The position numbers and the translations under genes were made by a program. Source: JACRIM01 sp964605185 (lineage in GTDB: Bacteria > Planctomycetota > Phycisphaerae > UBA1845 > UTPLA1). From it: a DNA stretch of 64,000 nt. Below, one piece after another: positions 1 to 9,521 of this stretch; position 1 is the stretch's first letter, and every line of letters begins with the position of its first letter. The notes beneath the pieces are model-generated. The model was not told the origin of the DNA. It saw only the letters and a program-made list of their open reading frames with translations, and did not search any database. The stretch spans positions 22,808 through 86,807 of the forward strand of contig CAZSBF010000002.1 in NCBI GenBank assembly GCA_964605185.1, in the 5' to 3' direction.

Positions 1-1
1 T

Positions 2-181
2 CTCGGCGCGGGGACCGGCTGCGGATGGTGCATTCCGATCTTGAAGCGAATCTTCGAACAGTCTGTCGCGGAGCGAAATGCGAATGAACCCGGCGAAGCG
101 GACATGGTCCCAATGACACCTGAGGAATATGCCGCGGCGCGATCGTCCTATCTCAAATCGACCGACAAGAACACGTTTTAG
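2..181 (+). CDS. BFD-like [2Fe-2S]-binding protein, C-terminal fragment
   Basis: The window opens inside this gene, so only about 59 C-terminal residues are visible, ending at TAG 179-181. The fragment begins LGAGTGCGWCIPILKRIF. The GTGCGxCxPxL pattern matches the second cysteine pair of the bacterioferritin-associated-ferredoxin (BFD) type [2Fe-2S] domain, and the first cysteine pair would lie upstream of the window. The rest is a charged tail (SYLKSTDKNTF). It converges with the methyltransferase at 194 with only 12 bases between. The family call rests on one motif. A redox or iron-regulatory role is inference. Confidence 0.5.
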   Translation, partial: LGAGTGCGWCIPILKRIFEQSVAERNANEPGEADMVPMTPEEYAAARSSYLKSTDKNTF

Positions 182-193
182 CCGCGACGCCGT

Positions 194-892
194 TTACTTC
201 CGCTTGAATCGCAGCATGTAGTTTTCTTTCAGGAACGGCGTTGGAACGCACTCAACGAACTGAAATCCCGCAGCCTCAATTTCGCGAACCACGTCATCCT
301 GCCCGGCCCGAACATGGTCCAACACCCATTGCCGGCTGGTGCCCGGGATTCGTTCGAAGTCGATGACGATCATTGACCCGCCGGAACGAAGGGCCCGATG
401 AATCGAGTCAAGCGAACTGCGCGGGTATTCAAAATGATGATACGTGTCGCATACGAAGACGATGTCGGCGCAGGCCTTCGGCAGTCGCGTGTCGCGCTCG
501 GTGCCTTTGACGACCGTGATGTTGTTCAAGCCCGATTGCTTTGATCGCTCCGCTATGCGCTTGAGAAAATCATCCACGATGTCCACGGCATAGACGCGTC
601 CCTCGCCGCCGACCTGGTGGGCGAACATCTCCGCGAAAAATCCGGTGCCCGCGCCAACATCCGCCACGGCCATGCCGGGCTTGATCTGCATGGCTTCCAT
701 GATTGCGAGCCGTTCGTGGAAAATCTCGCGACTTTCCGACTCGAATCGGTCCGTCCATTTGGCGAGGTCGGACTTCTGATATTCCGCGTTCACGCCCGGC
801 CGCACGCTCGATTCAGCGGGGGCACAACCGACTAAGGCCACCGCGAAGACCCCAATACCCACGATTCGAAAACGCAATGAAATGCCGCTCAT
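194..892 (-). CDS. Class I SAM-dependent methyltransferase, predicted lipoprotein
   Basis: A 232-residue protein. The ATG at 892 is preferred over a GTG at 919 because GGGAG lies 7 nt before it and the product then begins with a clean lipoprotein signal (hydrophobic stretch ending VALVGC, lipidated Cys about residue 23). Motif I of the Rossmann methyltransferase fold is VADVGAGTG (about residues 76-84), followed by the acidic end of strand 2 (YAVDI) and a D-rich motif II region (ADIVFVCDTYHHF). The substrate cannot be told. An exported methyltransferase is unusual because SAM is cytoplasmic, so the protein may act on a reduced or other cofactor, or the signal may only tether it. Convergent with the BFD-like fragment. 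Confidence 0.72.
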   Translation of the reverse strand: MSGISLRFRIVGIGVFAVALVGCAPAESSVRPGVNAEYQKSDLAKWTDRFESESREIFHERLAIMEAMQIKPGMAVADVGAGTGFFAEMFAHQVGGEGRVYAVDIVDDFLKRIAERSKQSGLNNITVVKGTERDTRLPKACADIVFVCDTYHHFEYPRSSLDSIHRALRSGGSMIVIDFERIPGTSRQWVLDHVRAGQDDVVREIEAAGFQFVECVPTPFLKENYMLRFKRK

Positions 893-1130
893 GACAGGCT
901 CCCAACGCTCAAAATTCACACGCTTGGACTGCTTCCCGCCAGTATAGACCTTTGTCCGGCTGGGCGTGAATACCGCGCCGTTTCTTCGTTAATCCTCGCT
1001 GGCATCTTCATTCGTTGCGAGGCGGTGAAATTACCCCTCCCTTCGCTTACGATGCGGTTCCGTCGCCCGTATGTGCGACGGAAAAACCCCCGGTTGCACA
1101 GCACACCACAGAAACCACTCGGAGCCCACC

Positions 1131-2270
1131 ATGCGTATTCACATCACGAAAATTCGAGCCGCCCTGCTTGCCGTCGTTGCGACAGCATTCGCTGCTTCGC
1201 TCGCCTCTGCAGAAAGCGTCATGCTTAAACCCAAGCACAAGGTCGGGGACACGGCCTATGTCGAGCAGGCCGCGGACATCCTCCAGAAGATCCACAACCC
1301 GATGATGGGCGAGCCGATGGAGATCAATCTGCAGCGCACCTACGGTTTGATCCGCAAGGTTGAGTCGGCGACCGACGGTGGCGCAAAGCTGTCGTGGACC
1401 TACGACCGCACCATGCAGAAGATCGAAAGCCCAATGCTCTCGGCCGCGTATGACTCCGACAATGCCGGCGATGAAGACGAGTCGGAAATGCTGGCCGATT
1501 TGCTGCAAGCCATGATCGGCGGCAAGTTCAACATTGAGATGAGCAAGGATTTCTCCAACGCCGCGTGCAGCGGGATGGAAGCCATCCTCGAAAAGACACA
1601 GGAAGCCGGCGCCGGCGGCATGCTCAGCCAGCAACTTCAGCGCGAACTGTCGGACGATCGCGGCCGCGTGACGTATGGCGAGACGATGTACCTCATGTAT
1701 CCGAACAAAGAGGTCAAAGTCGGCGAGACATGGGCCAAGACCCAGCGCGACACGTTGCCGCAGCTCGGCAAGGTCGTCTCCCATTATGAATACAAGCTCG
1801 ACAAGATCGCGGACGAAGGCGGCCGAAAAGTGGCCATTGTGTCGTTCAAGTCAAATGTTGAGAACGACAAGTCCGACAAGACAGTGAAGGAAGATGACGC
1901 CTTGCACGGCATGACACCGGAGATCAAGGGCACCTCATCGGGCATTGCTACTTTCGACATCGAACGCGGAATGGTGACCAAGTCGGTCAGCAACAGCGAA
2001 ACGAACATCGAGATGAAATCCGCCGACGCTGACAAGAAGGACGGCGACAAGGATGATGACGAGGAAGAAGGCGCCGGCCAGGGCCCGCCTCCGGGCATGA
2101 AGATTCAGGTCAAGGTCAAGCAGACCACGACCGTCATGAGTGATGCGGAACGTGCCAAGCAGAAGGAAGGCGCCGCCGAAAAGGCCAAGGCCAAGAAAAA
2201 GGCCGAGCCGAAGAAGGACGCCAAGAAGCCAGCCAAAAAGGCCGAGGAAAAAGAAGACGACGACGAATGA
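1131..2270 (+). CDS. Secreted protein of unknown function with Lys/Glu/Asp-rich tail
   Basis: A 379-residue protein. The ATG at 1131 has CGGAG 7-8 nt upstream and gives a signal peptide (MRIHITKIRAALLAVVATAF..., cleavage likely after ASA, residue 27). Residues about 30-310 form a mixed alpha/beta region with no motif I recognise; it loosely recalls DUF6263-like secreted planctomycete proteins (uncertain). The last 90 or so residues are extremely charged: an acidic run (DKDDDEEEG), then alternating Lys/Ala/Glu repeats, then EEKEDDDE. Such tails are disordered and may bind cations or surfaces. The neighbours are unrelated. Confidence 0.7.
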   Translation: MRIHITKIRAALLAVVATAFAASLASAESVMLKPKHKVGDTAYVEQAADILQKIHNPMMGEPMEINLQRTYGLIRKVESATDGGAKLSWTYDRTMQKIESPMLSAAYDSDNAGDEDESEMLADLLQAMIGGKFNIEMSKDFSNAACSGMEAILEKTQEAGAGGMLSQQLQRELSDDRGRVTYGETMYLMYPNKEVKVGETWAKTQRDTLPQLGKVVSHYEYKLDKIADEGGRKVAIVSFKSNVENDKSDKTVKEDDALHGMTPEIKGTSSGIATFDIERGMVTKSVSNSETNIEMKSADADKKDGDKDDDEEEGAGQGPPPGMKIQVKVKQTTTVMSDAERAKQKEGAAEKAKAKKKAEPKKDAKKPAKKAEEKEDDDE

Positions 2271-2324
2271 CCATCGTCGCGCCGCTTTCGACGGTCAACG
2301 ATTACCAATCACGACGCTCGAAGA

Positions 2325-2609
2325 TCAGGCGTACGCCGCCTTGAGCTTGCGCTTCCAACGCGAAGGATGACGTTCGTCCGAGTCGTTCGTGGTATCCGTA
2401 GTCTTCTGCTGCGGAGAGGCCGGTTTGGCCTGGGGCGTAGCAGGGCGCGGTCCCGGCGAGCGGTTTCGGTGCGTCGTACGGGCCGCCTCTTCCACGACCC
2501 GTTGGAACTGCCAGGCCTGGGTGCGGTTGCCCCCGGTGGCCAGACAGCCGCAGGTCATGAGCGCAAGAGCAATGACAATCAGGCCGCNNNNNNNNNNCGC
2601 CGTCTTCAC
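2325..2609 (-). CDS. Small predicted lipoprotein interrupted by an assembly gap
   Basis: About 94 residues from a GTG at 2609 with GGGGGAG 6-7 nt upstream. The product has a hydrophobic segment and a lipobox ending TCGC, then a Pro/Thr/Gln/Lys-rich low-complexity stretch and a basic C-terminus (RWKRKLKAAYA). Ten Ns at 2588-2597 fall in the signal region, so about four residues are unknown and the frame across the gap is not certain. Function unknown. Confidence 0.5.
   Translation of the reverse strand: MKTAXXXXGLIVIALALMTCGCLATGGNRTQAWQFQRVVEEAARTTHRNRSPGPRPATPQAKPASPQQKTTDTTNDSDERHPSRWKRKLKAAYA
2588..2597. other. Assembly gap (10 N)
   Basis: Ten Ns join two contigs inside the small lipoprotein gene. 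The true gap length is unknown. Confidence 0.99.
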
Positions 2610-2911
2610 GGTGCTTCTCCCCCAGTGAAATTTGCTTCTTTCCCCTCCGAATCACGATCGAAGGGCGGCGCCTGTCGTCGCGCTTGGCGGCAACGGACCC
2701 ATTCGGGAGACGACTTCGGCAGCTTTCGCGCGTGCCGTCAGCACGTTCCGGGTGCGGTATCGGGCCGGACGCTTACAGCCCCGTCGAGGCACCTACTTTG
2801 GGACGAGTGCCGCTTTCAGCACTGAAATACGGACATTGGAAGGCAAACAAGCGAGTGATGTCCTTGTCGTCCGATAAGGATACAATGCCACCCAAGCAGA
2901 AAGGATCGCGC

Positions 2912-4234
2912 ATGGACGCTCGATCTTCGCCCGTCACCGCATTCTCCATTTGCCTCTTGGCCAGTCTCGCGATCGCGCCGCGCACCGATGCCGCCCCACT
3001 GCGCCCGCCACCCCCGGAACAGGTGCGTTCCGTCAACTCGACGCGCATCGTGTTCACATATCGTCTCGCCGACGGCTCAGGCGACGCCTCGCGCGGCGAA
3101 TTGTGGGTGACGAAAGACCTCGGCAAGACCTGGTCAGCCGCCAAAGTGCTCGACGCCGACGGTTCCCTGACGTACGACGCCGACGGTGACGAACTGCTTG
3201 GCTTTTTCATTGTGTTGCAGAACACCGCCGGCGCATCATCGCCGCCGCCGGCCGCCGCCACGCCCCCACATAATTGGATTCGCGTCGACCGAACACAACC
3301 TTCAGTCCAGGCGCTTGCGATCAGGCCCGACCCGCGTTTTGCGGTCAATCGAGACTTGCATCTGCGATGGGCGGCGACCGACGACAACCTTTCCGATCGG
3401 CCTGTCGCGCTTCACTATCGCACTGAGGAAACGAAGTCATTCAAGCTGATCGCCGATTGTCTGTCGGCGCGCGGGGCCTACAAATGGACCGTACCGACCG
3501 ACGTGACCGGCCGCCTCGAATTGAAATTCTCCGCCACGGACCGCGCCGGAAATACAGGAACCTACGTCGCCGAGATCGAGCAGGCCGGCGCTTCCAAACC
3601 AACATCCCAGCCGACCGAACAACGCATGGCATCGTCGACGCCCTCGTCGGACATTCGCCGAGTGAATCACGACTCTGCCGACCTCGGCGCGTTTCGAAAG
3701 GCCAGCTACGACGAACCCGACGCGGGCGAAGACGTTGCCCGCCAGGCCGCGAACCAGGAAGCACGCCGTCGCTATGAGGCTGGAACATGGCATCGGCTGC
3801 GCGGCGATTACGACCTGGCCATCGCCCGGTATCGCGAGTCCATTGAACTATCCCCGCGTGAAATGCCGCCCCGCGTGGACTTGGCCGGCTCGCTGATGAT
3901 GCGCGGCGAGGTGGACGCGGCCGAGCGCGAGCTGCAAAAAGCCCTCGCCATCGATCCGACCTATCGAAGCGCCCTGAAAAGCCTTGCCCTCGTTCAATCG
4001 CGAAAGCACAATTACAAATCAGCTCGCGAGACGCTGGACAAGTTGCTCCTGCAGGACCCGCAGGATGGCGAGGCCTGGCTGGCCTACGGTGACGTCGTCA
4101 TGTTCACCGGCGATCGCGCCGCGGCCCGGCAGGCGTGGTCCAAAGCCAAATCGCAGGCCGGCTCGAACCGCGATATCACCACGCGCGCCGAGAAGCGTCT
4201 GGACATGTATCCCGATTCGCGGCCGGAGAATTGA
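2912..4234 (+). CDS. Secreted TPR-repeat protein
   Basis: A 440-residue protein. ATG 2912 is chosen over upstream in-frame codons because AAAGGA precedes it and the product then starts with a signal peptide (MDARSSPVTAFSICLLASLA..., cleavage near residue 27). The N-terminal half looks like beta-sandwich or Ig-like extracellular segments (GELWVTKDLGKTWS; RLELKFSATDRAGNTG). A low-complexity linker follows. The last 150 residues are tetratricopeptide repeats (GDYDLAIARYRESIELSP, GEVDAAERELQKALAIDP, NYKSARETLDKLLLQDP). It probably acts in protein-protein assembly in the periplasm or paryphoplasm. It sits 33 bases before the DUF2339 gene and may share its transcript. Confidence 0.75.
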   Translation: MDARSSPVTAFSICLLASLAIAPRTDAAPLRPPPPEQVRSVNSTRIVFTYRLADGSGDASRGELWVTKDLGKTWSAAKVLDADGSLTYDADGDELLGFFIVLQNTAGASSPPPAAATPPHNWIRVDRTQPSVQALAIRPDPRFAVNRDLHLRWAATDDNLSDRPVALHYRTEETKSFKLIADCLSARGAYKWTVPTDVTGRLELKFSATDRAGNTGTYVAEIEQAGASKPTSQPTEQRMASSTPSSDIRRVNHDSADLGAFRKASYDEPDAGEDVARQAANQEARRRYEAGTWHRLRGDYDLAIARYRESIELSPREMPPRVDLAGSLMMRGEVDAAERELQKALAIDPTYRSALKSLALVQSRKHNYKSARETLDKLLLQDPQDGEAWLAYGDVVMFTGDRAAARQAWSKAKSQAGSNRDITTRAEKRLDMYPDSRPEN

Positions 4235-4267
4235 CGGGCACCACGACGCGACGCTGGAGGCACACCG

Positions 4268-6559
4268 TTGTCCGACAAGCCATCTTCCGACGATGTACGC
4301 AATCTGCGCAGTTCGCTGGAGATGATCCGGTTTGAACTCCGCCGATTGGAACGGAGGCTGGAGACGCTGGAAGAGTCGGCCGTCGAATCAGATGCACCAT
4401 CCCCGCCTCGCGTCGAAGCACCTCCACCTTTCCAACCCTCACCAATCTCATCAACACCAGTCACACCGCCCCCGGTGATCAACCCGCAGCCGCCGCGCTA
4501 TGAGACGCTGGACGCCCTTCGAAGGGTGCATGGGCTGCCGCCCGTATCGATTGAACCAAACGTCAAGACCGGTACATCGGCGGCCGTGGATGCCGGCGAA
4601 TTCGAAATCGCCATCGGGAAAACGTGGCTCAACCGCGTCGGCGCGTTCATCCTGCTGCTCGGGGTCGGCTTCTTCATCAAGTATGCGTTCGATCGTGGAT
4701 TCATCAGCCCCGCCATGCGCGTTGTGATAGGTTCGGCAACCGGCCTACTACTCATTGCCGGTGGTGAATATTCAATTCGCAAAGGAATGCGGCCATTCGC
4801 CGGCGGACTTCTCGGCGCGGGTACTGCGATACTCTACTTCTCGGTCTATGGCGCTTATGGTTTTTATCAACTAATCACGGTGACTCCGGCATTTGTGCTG
4901 CTTTGCTGTGTCACCATTCTGTCAACGCTCATGTCAGTGCGCGGTCGGCTACTCGGCATTGCCATACTCGGCGTGATCGGCGGATTCTGGACGCCCATCG
5001 CGCTCAGCACTGGTCGCAACGAACAAGTTGTGCTGCTCACGTATGTCGCCGTGCTCGACCTTGGCTTCCTCGCCTGTGGCCTGATTCGTCAATGGAGCGC
5101 TTTACGAATTCTCACGTTCGCGGGAACCATGTTGCTGTTTGTCGGCTGGTATGCGGAGTTCTATAAGCCCGAGGCGATGTGGATCACGCTCGGGTTCATG
5201 GGCGGGTTCTATGTTATCTACACGATCGAAATTCAACTCGGTGTACGACGACTTGTTCCCAACACCTTATCAACAACTACGATTGTGTCGTCGCTCAGCA
5301 CCGCAGCGTTCTTCGGATCTGTTTATTACACCGCCGGAGAAGCGCTTGATCGCTGGATGGGGTTCTTTGCCGTCAGCCTTGGCGCGATTCAGTTTCTTCT
5401 CGCGCGTTCGCTGACGCGCCACGGCGAGCCGGTCCGCGTGTTGCAAGACTCAATGCAAATCGCCGGGGCGTCGCTGCTGGCCCTTGCGGCACCACTGCAA
5501 TGGGACAAGCAACTCGTGGTGATTGCGTGGGGCATCCAATCCGTCATCACCTTCGGCTTCTGTCGTGGGCATGATCGTCCCTGGTTGCGAATCAAGGCAC
5601 TGGCAGTCCTGATTGCTTCGGTCGCGCATCTGTGCCTGTATGACATGGAAAATGCGCGACTGATGGCAAAGCTCGTCGAGTTTGGGCGGTGGTACATCAA
5701 CTGGTTCTTCGTACTCGCCATCGGATTGGGGCTGTGCGCTTATGCCGGGGCGGCGTCGCTGATCATCCGCCGGCAATGTCCAAAATTGGATCGAAACTTT
5801 GTCGAACTGCTTGTGACCCTCGGTACCAGCATCATCCTGTGGGAATTCCATTTTGCTTATGAAAACTACTTAACGACATGGTGTTGGATGGGACTGGCTG
5901 GCTGCTGGTACGCCTTGAGCTTAGCCATGCCGGCCGTGCGAGGTGTGAGCCTCATTATTGTCGGCCTTGTTCTGTTCAAATATTACTCGGCCGACACAAC
6001 ACTTGCGGCAATTGACAGTAACTGGAACAACATCAGAGGCGTCGTGTTGAACCGACAGTTCATGACCGGCATCGTAGTCGTTATTCTGACGCTTGCAGCC
6101 GGCCGATGGGCTGAAAAATACATTAACGCCATGCCCGAAACATCCCCCCTTAACAATCTCCTGAGGGGCCGCAAAGTACCGCCGACAGTCATCACAGTTG
6201 CCGCCTTCACGTTTCTCTGGGCGGGCTCCTTCGAGATCGTTCGGGTCTTCACACATGAAATGCTACGCCACGATTTCGACGACCCAAGCCTTGCCATGCA
6301 GGTCGGCCTTTCCGTATTCTGGTCTGTCACCGCGATCATGCACCTTTCCATCGGCTTCATGAAAATGGTGTCACAGCTTCGCTACCTCGCTATCGTCGTG
6401 TTTGGCCTGACCAGCGTGAAAGTGCTATTGATCGACATGGCCAATCTCGACATGATCTACCGAATCGTGTCGTTCATCGTTCTTGGGGTGCTGCTGTTAG
6501 CTGCGTCCCTGCTGTATCAAAAGCTCTCCGAGCGAATCCTCAAACACGCACAAGCGTGA
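4268..6559 (+). CDS. DUF2339 polytopic membrane protein
   Basis: A 763-residue protein. The start is TTG 4268, supported by GGAGG at 4256-4260 (7-nt spacing). Residues about 8-40 form a short coiled coil (VRNLRSSLEMIRFELRRLE), followed by a Pro-rich linker to about residue 80. The hallmark DUF2339 entry follows (GKTWLNRVGAFILLLGVGFF), then roughly 20 hydrophobic helices to the C-terminus. The family is a predicted inner-membrane protein of unknown function. The gene ends 1 bp before the convergent release-factor-like gene. Confidence 0.87.
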   Translation: MSDKPSSDDVRNLRSSLEMIRFELRRLERRLETLEESAVESDAPSPPRVEAPPPFQPSPISSTPVTPPPVINPQPPRYETLDALRRVHGLPPVSIEPNVKTGTSAAVDAGEFEIAIGKTWLNRVGAFILLLGVGFFIKYAFDRGFISPAMRVVIGSATGLLLIAGGEYSIRKGMRPFAGGLLGAGTAILYFSVYGAYGFYQLITVTPAFVLLCCVTILSTLMSVRGRLLGIAILGVIGGFWTPIALSTGRNEQVVLLTYVAVLDLGFLACGLIRQWSALRILTFAGTMLLFVGWYAEFYKPEAMWITLGFMGGFYVIYTIEIQLGVRRLVPNTLSTTTIVSSLSTAAFFGSVYYTAGEALDRWMGFFAVSLGAIQFLLARSLTRHGEPVRVLQDSMQIAGASLLALAAPLQWDKQLVVIAWGIQSVITFGFCRGHDRPWLRIKALAVLIASVAHLCLYDMENARLMAKLVEFGRWYINWFFVLAIGLGLCAYAGAASLIIRRQCPKLDRNFVELLVTLGTSIILWEFHFAYENYLTTWCWMGLAGCWYALSLAMPAVRGVSLIIVGLVLFKYYSADTTLAAIDSNWNNIRGVVLNRQFMTGIVVVILTLAAGRWAEKYINAMPETSPLNNLLRGRKVPPTVITVAAFTFLWAGSFEIVRVFTHEMLRHDFDDPSLAMQVGLSVFWSVTAIMHLSIGFMKMVSQLRYLAIVVFGLTSVKVLLIDMANLDMIYRIVSFIVLGVLLLAASLLYQKLSERILKHAQA

Positions 6560-6560
6560 A

Positions 6561-7088
6561 TCACGTCATCCGCATGGCAGGCTGGCCTGCGGCAGAGCGA
6601 ATCCGGTTGGCCGCGGCGAATACTTTCTCATCAATCGCAAAGAACCGCGACAACTGACCCGTGGTTATGCCCAGCATCCCGGCTGCGTCGCTCAATCGAC
6701 CCTTCGCGTGGGCCAACACATCGAGCGCAGCGGCCGCAAGGATCGGCAACGCGGGGTTTCGAGATGACACCTCCATGCGCCCGGCCGGTGTCCGATGAGT
6801 CGCCCACTCCGTCGGCGGACCCCAGTCGTCCGTCAAGTCCTCTCGCAATTGAATCGCAAGTTCGCGCCGAAGTCGGCGAAGCGCCCGCGCCTTGTTTTCA
6901 TGTTGCGAGCGGCTCTCTTCGGCAATCGACATGATTCCACTGGGGGTGTGTCGCAGGCGCACGGCCGAGCTTGTCTTGTTTCGCTTCTGCCCTCCCGGCC
7001 CGCTGGCGCGATAGGTATCGATCTCGCATGCGGCGAGTAAGGCGTCATCGTCGGAGCGAAGCCAATCATCACGGCGCATTCGAGGCAT
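6561..7088 (-). CDS. Peptide chain release factor-like protein (GGQ domain)
   Basis: A 175-residue protein. The catalytic GGQ lies at residues 32-34 (YRASGPGGQKRNKTSSAVR), with the usual basic HTPSGI...SRSQHENKARALRRLR segment after it. It lacks the codon-recognition domain of RF1/RF2. A C-terminal helical extension (LGITTGQLSRFF...ANRIR) is typical of stand-alone RF-like proteins of planctomycetes and Bacteroidetes. Its likely role is hydrolysis of peptidyl-tRNA on stalled ribosomes, as with ArfB/YaeJ; this is inferred from the family. No convincing ribosome-binding site precedes ATG 7088, and an internal Met at codon 4 is possible. Confidence 0.8.
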   Translation of the reverse strand: MPRMRRDDWLRSDDDALLAACEIDTYRASGPGGQKRNKTSSAVRLRHTPSGIMSIAEESRSQHENKARALRRLRRELAIQLREDLTDDWGPPTEWATHRTPAGRMEVSSRNPALPILAAAALDVLAHAKGRLSDAAGMLGITTGQLSRFFAIDEKVFAAANRIRSAAGQPAMRMT

Positions 7089-7160
7089 CGCGTCATGGTC
7101 GCCGATTCATGTCCGCACCGCCACACACGCGGCGTGTTGCCAACCGTTGCCGCTCCATGC

Positions 7161-7166
7161 TCTAAT
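7161..7166 (+). promoter_or_regulatory. -10 hexamer TCTAAT, possible leaderless start of unit A
   Basis: TCTAAT is followed by CCCCTCG and then the ATG at 7174, with no ribosome-binding site. The same GCTCTAATC...TCGATGCG context recurs at the unit-B start (11443-11448), so the promoter was duplicated with the gene. Confidence 0.45.
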
Positions 7167-7173
7167 CCCCTCG

Positions 7174-7605
7174 ATGCGTGTCGCCTTGACATTCTGGTTC
7201 ACATGTTGCCTCGCAGCGATAAGTGCAATGTCGGCGCCCGCCCAATCGCCGACGACGCAACCCGCCTCAGAAATCGAACGACTCGAACGCGAGGTCATGG
7301 ACAATCTCCGGGCCCAACCGGTCGGCAAGGGCACCGTGGATGATCTGAACCTGCCCGAAGATTTCCGCCGACGCGTCGCCGATCGCGCCCTACGTGTGTC
7401 GTATGAACAACGGTTTCGAATCGTCGTGCCCGACGCCGCCGGACCGGCCAGCTCGACCACCGCCCCGACCATACCTCCCTCGAACCCATTGCCGACAAAG
7501 CCTGTTCAGCCGCCGTCCGGTCGCGTGATCTGGAGTTCGGGCGGGTTGATCATCATTCTCATCATCGCCATGGCTGCCCGGCGAAAACGGAGGCAGAATC
7601 CGTGA
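7174..7605 (+). CDS. Small exported, tail-anchored protein (detached N-terminal module of the pentein cassette)
   Basis: A 143-residue protein with a signal-like N-terminus (MRVALTFWFTCCLAAISAM), a conserved module (EIERLEREVMDNLRAQPVGK, then DDLNLPEDFRRRVADRALR), a Thr/Pro-rich linker, a C-terminal membrane helix (VIWSSGGLIIILIIAMAAR) and a basic tail. The module is homologous to residues about 20-85 of the fused protein at 11457 (EVEREVMENIRRQPLGRG, DDLNLPDEFLRRCADR). Its stop overlaps the GTG of the pentein gene (GTGA at 7602-7605), so the two are translationally coupled. It is likely a membrane-anchored partner or subunit of the enzyme encoded next. I know no named family for it. Confidence 0.7.
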   Translation: MRVALTFWFTCCLAAISAMSAPAQSPTTQPASEIERLEREVMDNLRAQPVGKGTVDDLNLPEDFRRRVADRALRVSYEQRFRIVVPDAAGPASSTTAPTIPPSNPLPTKPVQPPSGRVIWSSGGLIIILIIAMAARRKRRQNP

Positions 7606-9521
7606 CGCACGCAAACCGAATCATCCCAAGTGTCGCCCTCGCCCTTGCGTGCCTTACGCCGCATGCAAACGCCCAGACCACGCAACCCTCCCCCGGGCAG
7701 GGGCCGAACGTCGTAATCCCTTCGACGGCCGGCGCGAAAGAGATTCTGGATTTCCGCGCCGCACAAAAAGAATGCGTCCCAGCTTGTCGCGGTTATCGCG
7801 CACCGATCCTCGCCGACAATTGGCGGGAATGGTCAACCGAAGTGGCAACCGATCGCCTTCCTGACCTGACAACAAAAATGCAATTGGCCGCGGATGTGAC
7901 CGCTCGATCGCTTGCGCGTGACGGCCTCGTCGCAACCTTTGCACGTATCGTGAATGTCGTCGGACATCAGTGGGTCTCAAGGCGATGGAAGCAGACCGGG
8001 GATGATCTTGCGTCGATTGGATTTCCGGCGGACTTGCTTAGCTACTTTCCGAATGACGGCGAAGACTATTCCGACGCGACCAATGTCGTCGTCGACATCA
8101 CGCGATTCGCCGGGGGAGCGGAACAGATTGACGAACTGCTTCCCGAGCTAAAAAACCGAGCCTTTAAGTTCCGACCATCGATCCCGGGATTTCGCGTTTC
8201 TGCAGATAGCGGACAGCTCCCGCCCGGCCTGATCCGCATGCAGATTCCGACAGACTCCTATTACCAGGGCCCCGGCGACGGTGGATCACTCGATGTGCTC
8301 CGCCAACTCCTCGAACAATTCCCCGACACGCCGTTCATGGTCAGCGTGAACGTCCAACACCTGCAGATGTTCACGAAACACGTGGACTCATGGCGACTCC
8401 CCGGCATGGACCGACTCACGATTCTCACCGAACCCTCGCCCGTTTCCCAATGGGCCCAGGACAACGGCCGCGCCGGGTTTGTGTTATCCACGAAGGGTTC
8501 ATCCACAAAACCGATGATTCTCGCGCCACGTTATGCAAGTCGCCGCGAAGAAGTCTCGGCCTTTGTTCCGGGCGAAAACTGGCTCCTCGATTCCGTGGCG
8601 GCCGCCGGCGTCGAGATCGTCCGTTCGCCGCTCTTATTTCAAGGTGGCAATCTCCTCACGGTGGAAGAAACATCCGGCCGCCGCGTGTTGCTCATCGGCG
8701 AAGCGGAGGTATGGCGCAACGTCGCACTTGGGCTGACGCGCGAGCAAACGCTGGAGGCGTTCAGATCAGAATTCGGCGCGGATGCGTGCGTCGAGTTGCC
8801 GAACGTGTCTTACCACATCGACTATGAAGTAAGCGTGCGAACGGTCGGCGGCAAGACGATCGCCTTCGTCAACGACACGACCGCAGCAACGAAGCACATT
8901 CTCTCGGCCGCATTATCCGCCATGGAAAAGGCAGGTACGATTCCAAAGGCTGACGCCGATGCGGCGCGCCTCCAATTGCAAACCGGCTCCAACGACGCGA
9001 CGCTTGCCCTTATCGAAGGCGCATTCGAAAAGCACTCCACCGGCTACGGCCGATTCCCCGTGTCATTCGCAAACGTGTTTGCCAGCGGCGATGCCGATTC
9101 GGGCGTCGGCAATTTGCAACGAGTTTTGCTCGCGATGGACATGGCCGCATTTACACCGGAGCCGCCGAAGTGGCGCGCGCCGGACGCGGCGGGAGAGGCC
9201 TACGCCCGATCCTTGCGACGTCGCGAAGCGGACCGCACCGCATTGCGCAAAGCACTGGCTGGCCAGGGCTGGACGGTGGTCCCCATCCCCAGCACCGCCG
9301 ACGGTGAGCGTAGCATTAATTATCTGAACGGCCTCCACCTAAAGGACCGGTATCTCATGCCGGTGCACGGAGGCCTGATGTCGGAATTGGACGAAGCAGC
9401 CCACCGGGCGTTTTCCACAGCCTTAGGGCCGGAAATCCGCGTTGTGCCCATTCGCACGGCGGAAAGCCAGCGACGCGATGGAGCCGTGCGGTGCTCCGTT
9501 TGCGTGCTTCCCCGAAACTAA
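7602..9521 (+). CDS. Secreted pentein-fold enzyme (agmatine/peptidylarginine deiminase-like), unit A
   Basis: A 639-residue protein. GTG 7602 has GGAGG 8 nt upstream. Signal peptide to about residue 24. Residues about 270-639 carry the guanidine-modifying pentein pattern: WAQDN (284-288, compare WxRD of agmatine deiminase), FQGGNL (GGN 348-350), YHIDYEV (catalytic-type His405 and Asp407), NYLNG...MPVHGG (573 on) and GAVRCSVC with candidate nucleophile Cys631. The family's usual length is about 365; here there are some 270 extra N-terminal residues with no recognised domain. A likely reaction is hydrolysis or deimination of a guanidino group on a small molecule or protein arginine outside the cytoplasm. 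Substrate unknown. 45-50% GC pockets are absent, so there is no sign of recent transfer. Confidence 0.65.
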   Translation: MTHANRIIPSVALALACLTPHANAQTTQPSPGQGPNVVIPSTAGAKEILDFRAAQKECVPACRGYRAPILADNWREWSTEVATDRLPDLTTKMQLAADVTARSLARDGLVATFARIVNVVGHQWVSRRWKQTGDDLASIGFPADLLSYFPNDGEDYSDATNVVVDITRFAGGAEQIDELLPELKNRAFKFRPSIPGFRVSADSGQLPPGLIRMQIPTDSYYQGPGDGGSLDVLRQLLEQFPDTPFMVSVNVQHLQMFTKHVDSWRLPGMDRLTILTEPSPVSQWAQDNGRAGFVLSTKGSSTKPMILAPRYASRREEVSAFVPGENWLLDSVAAAGVEIVRSPLLFQGGNLLTVEETSGRRVLLIGEAEVWRNVALGLTREQTLEAFRSEFGADACVELPNVSYHIDYEVSVRTVGGKTIAFVNDTTAATKHILSAALSAMEKAGTIPKADADAARLQLQTGSNDATLALIEGAFEKHSTGYGRFPVSFANVFASGDADSGVGNLQRVLLAMDMAAFTPEPPKWRAPDAAGEAYARSLRRREADRTALRKALAGQGWTVVPIPSTADGERSINYLNGLHLKDRYLMPVHGGLMSELDEAAHRAFSTALGPEIRVVPIRTAESQRRDGAVRCSVCVLPRN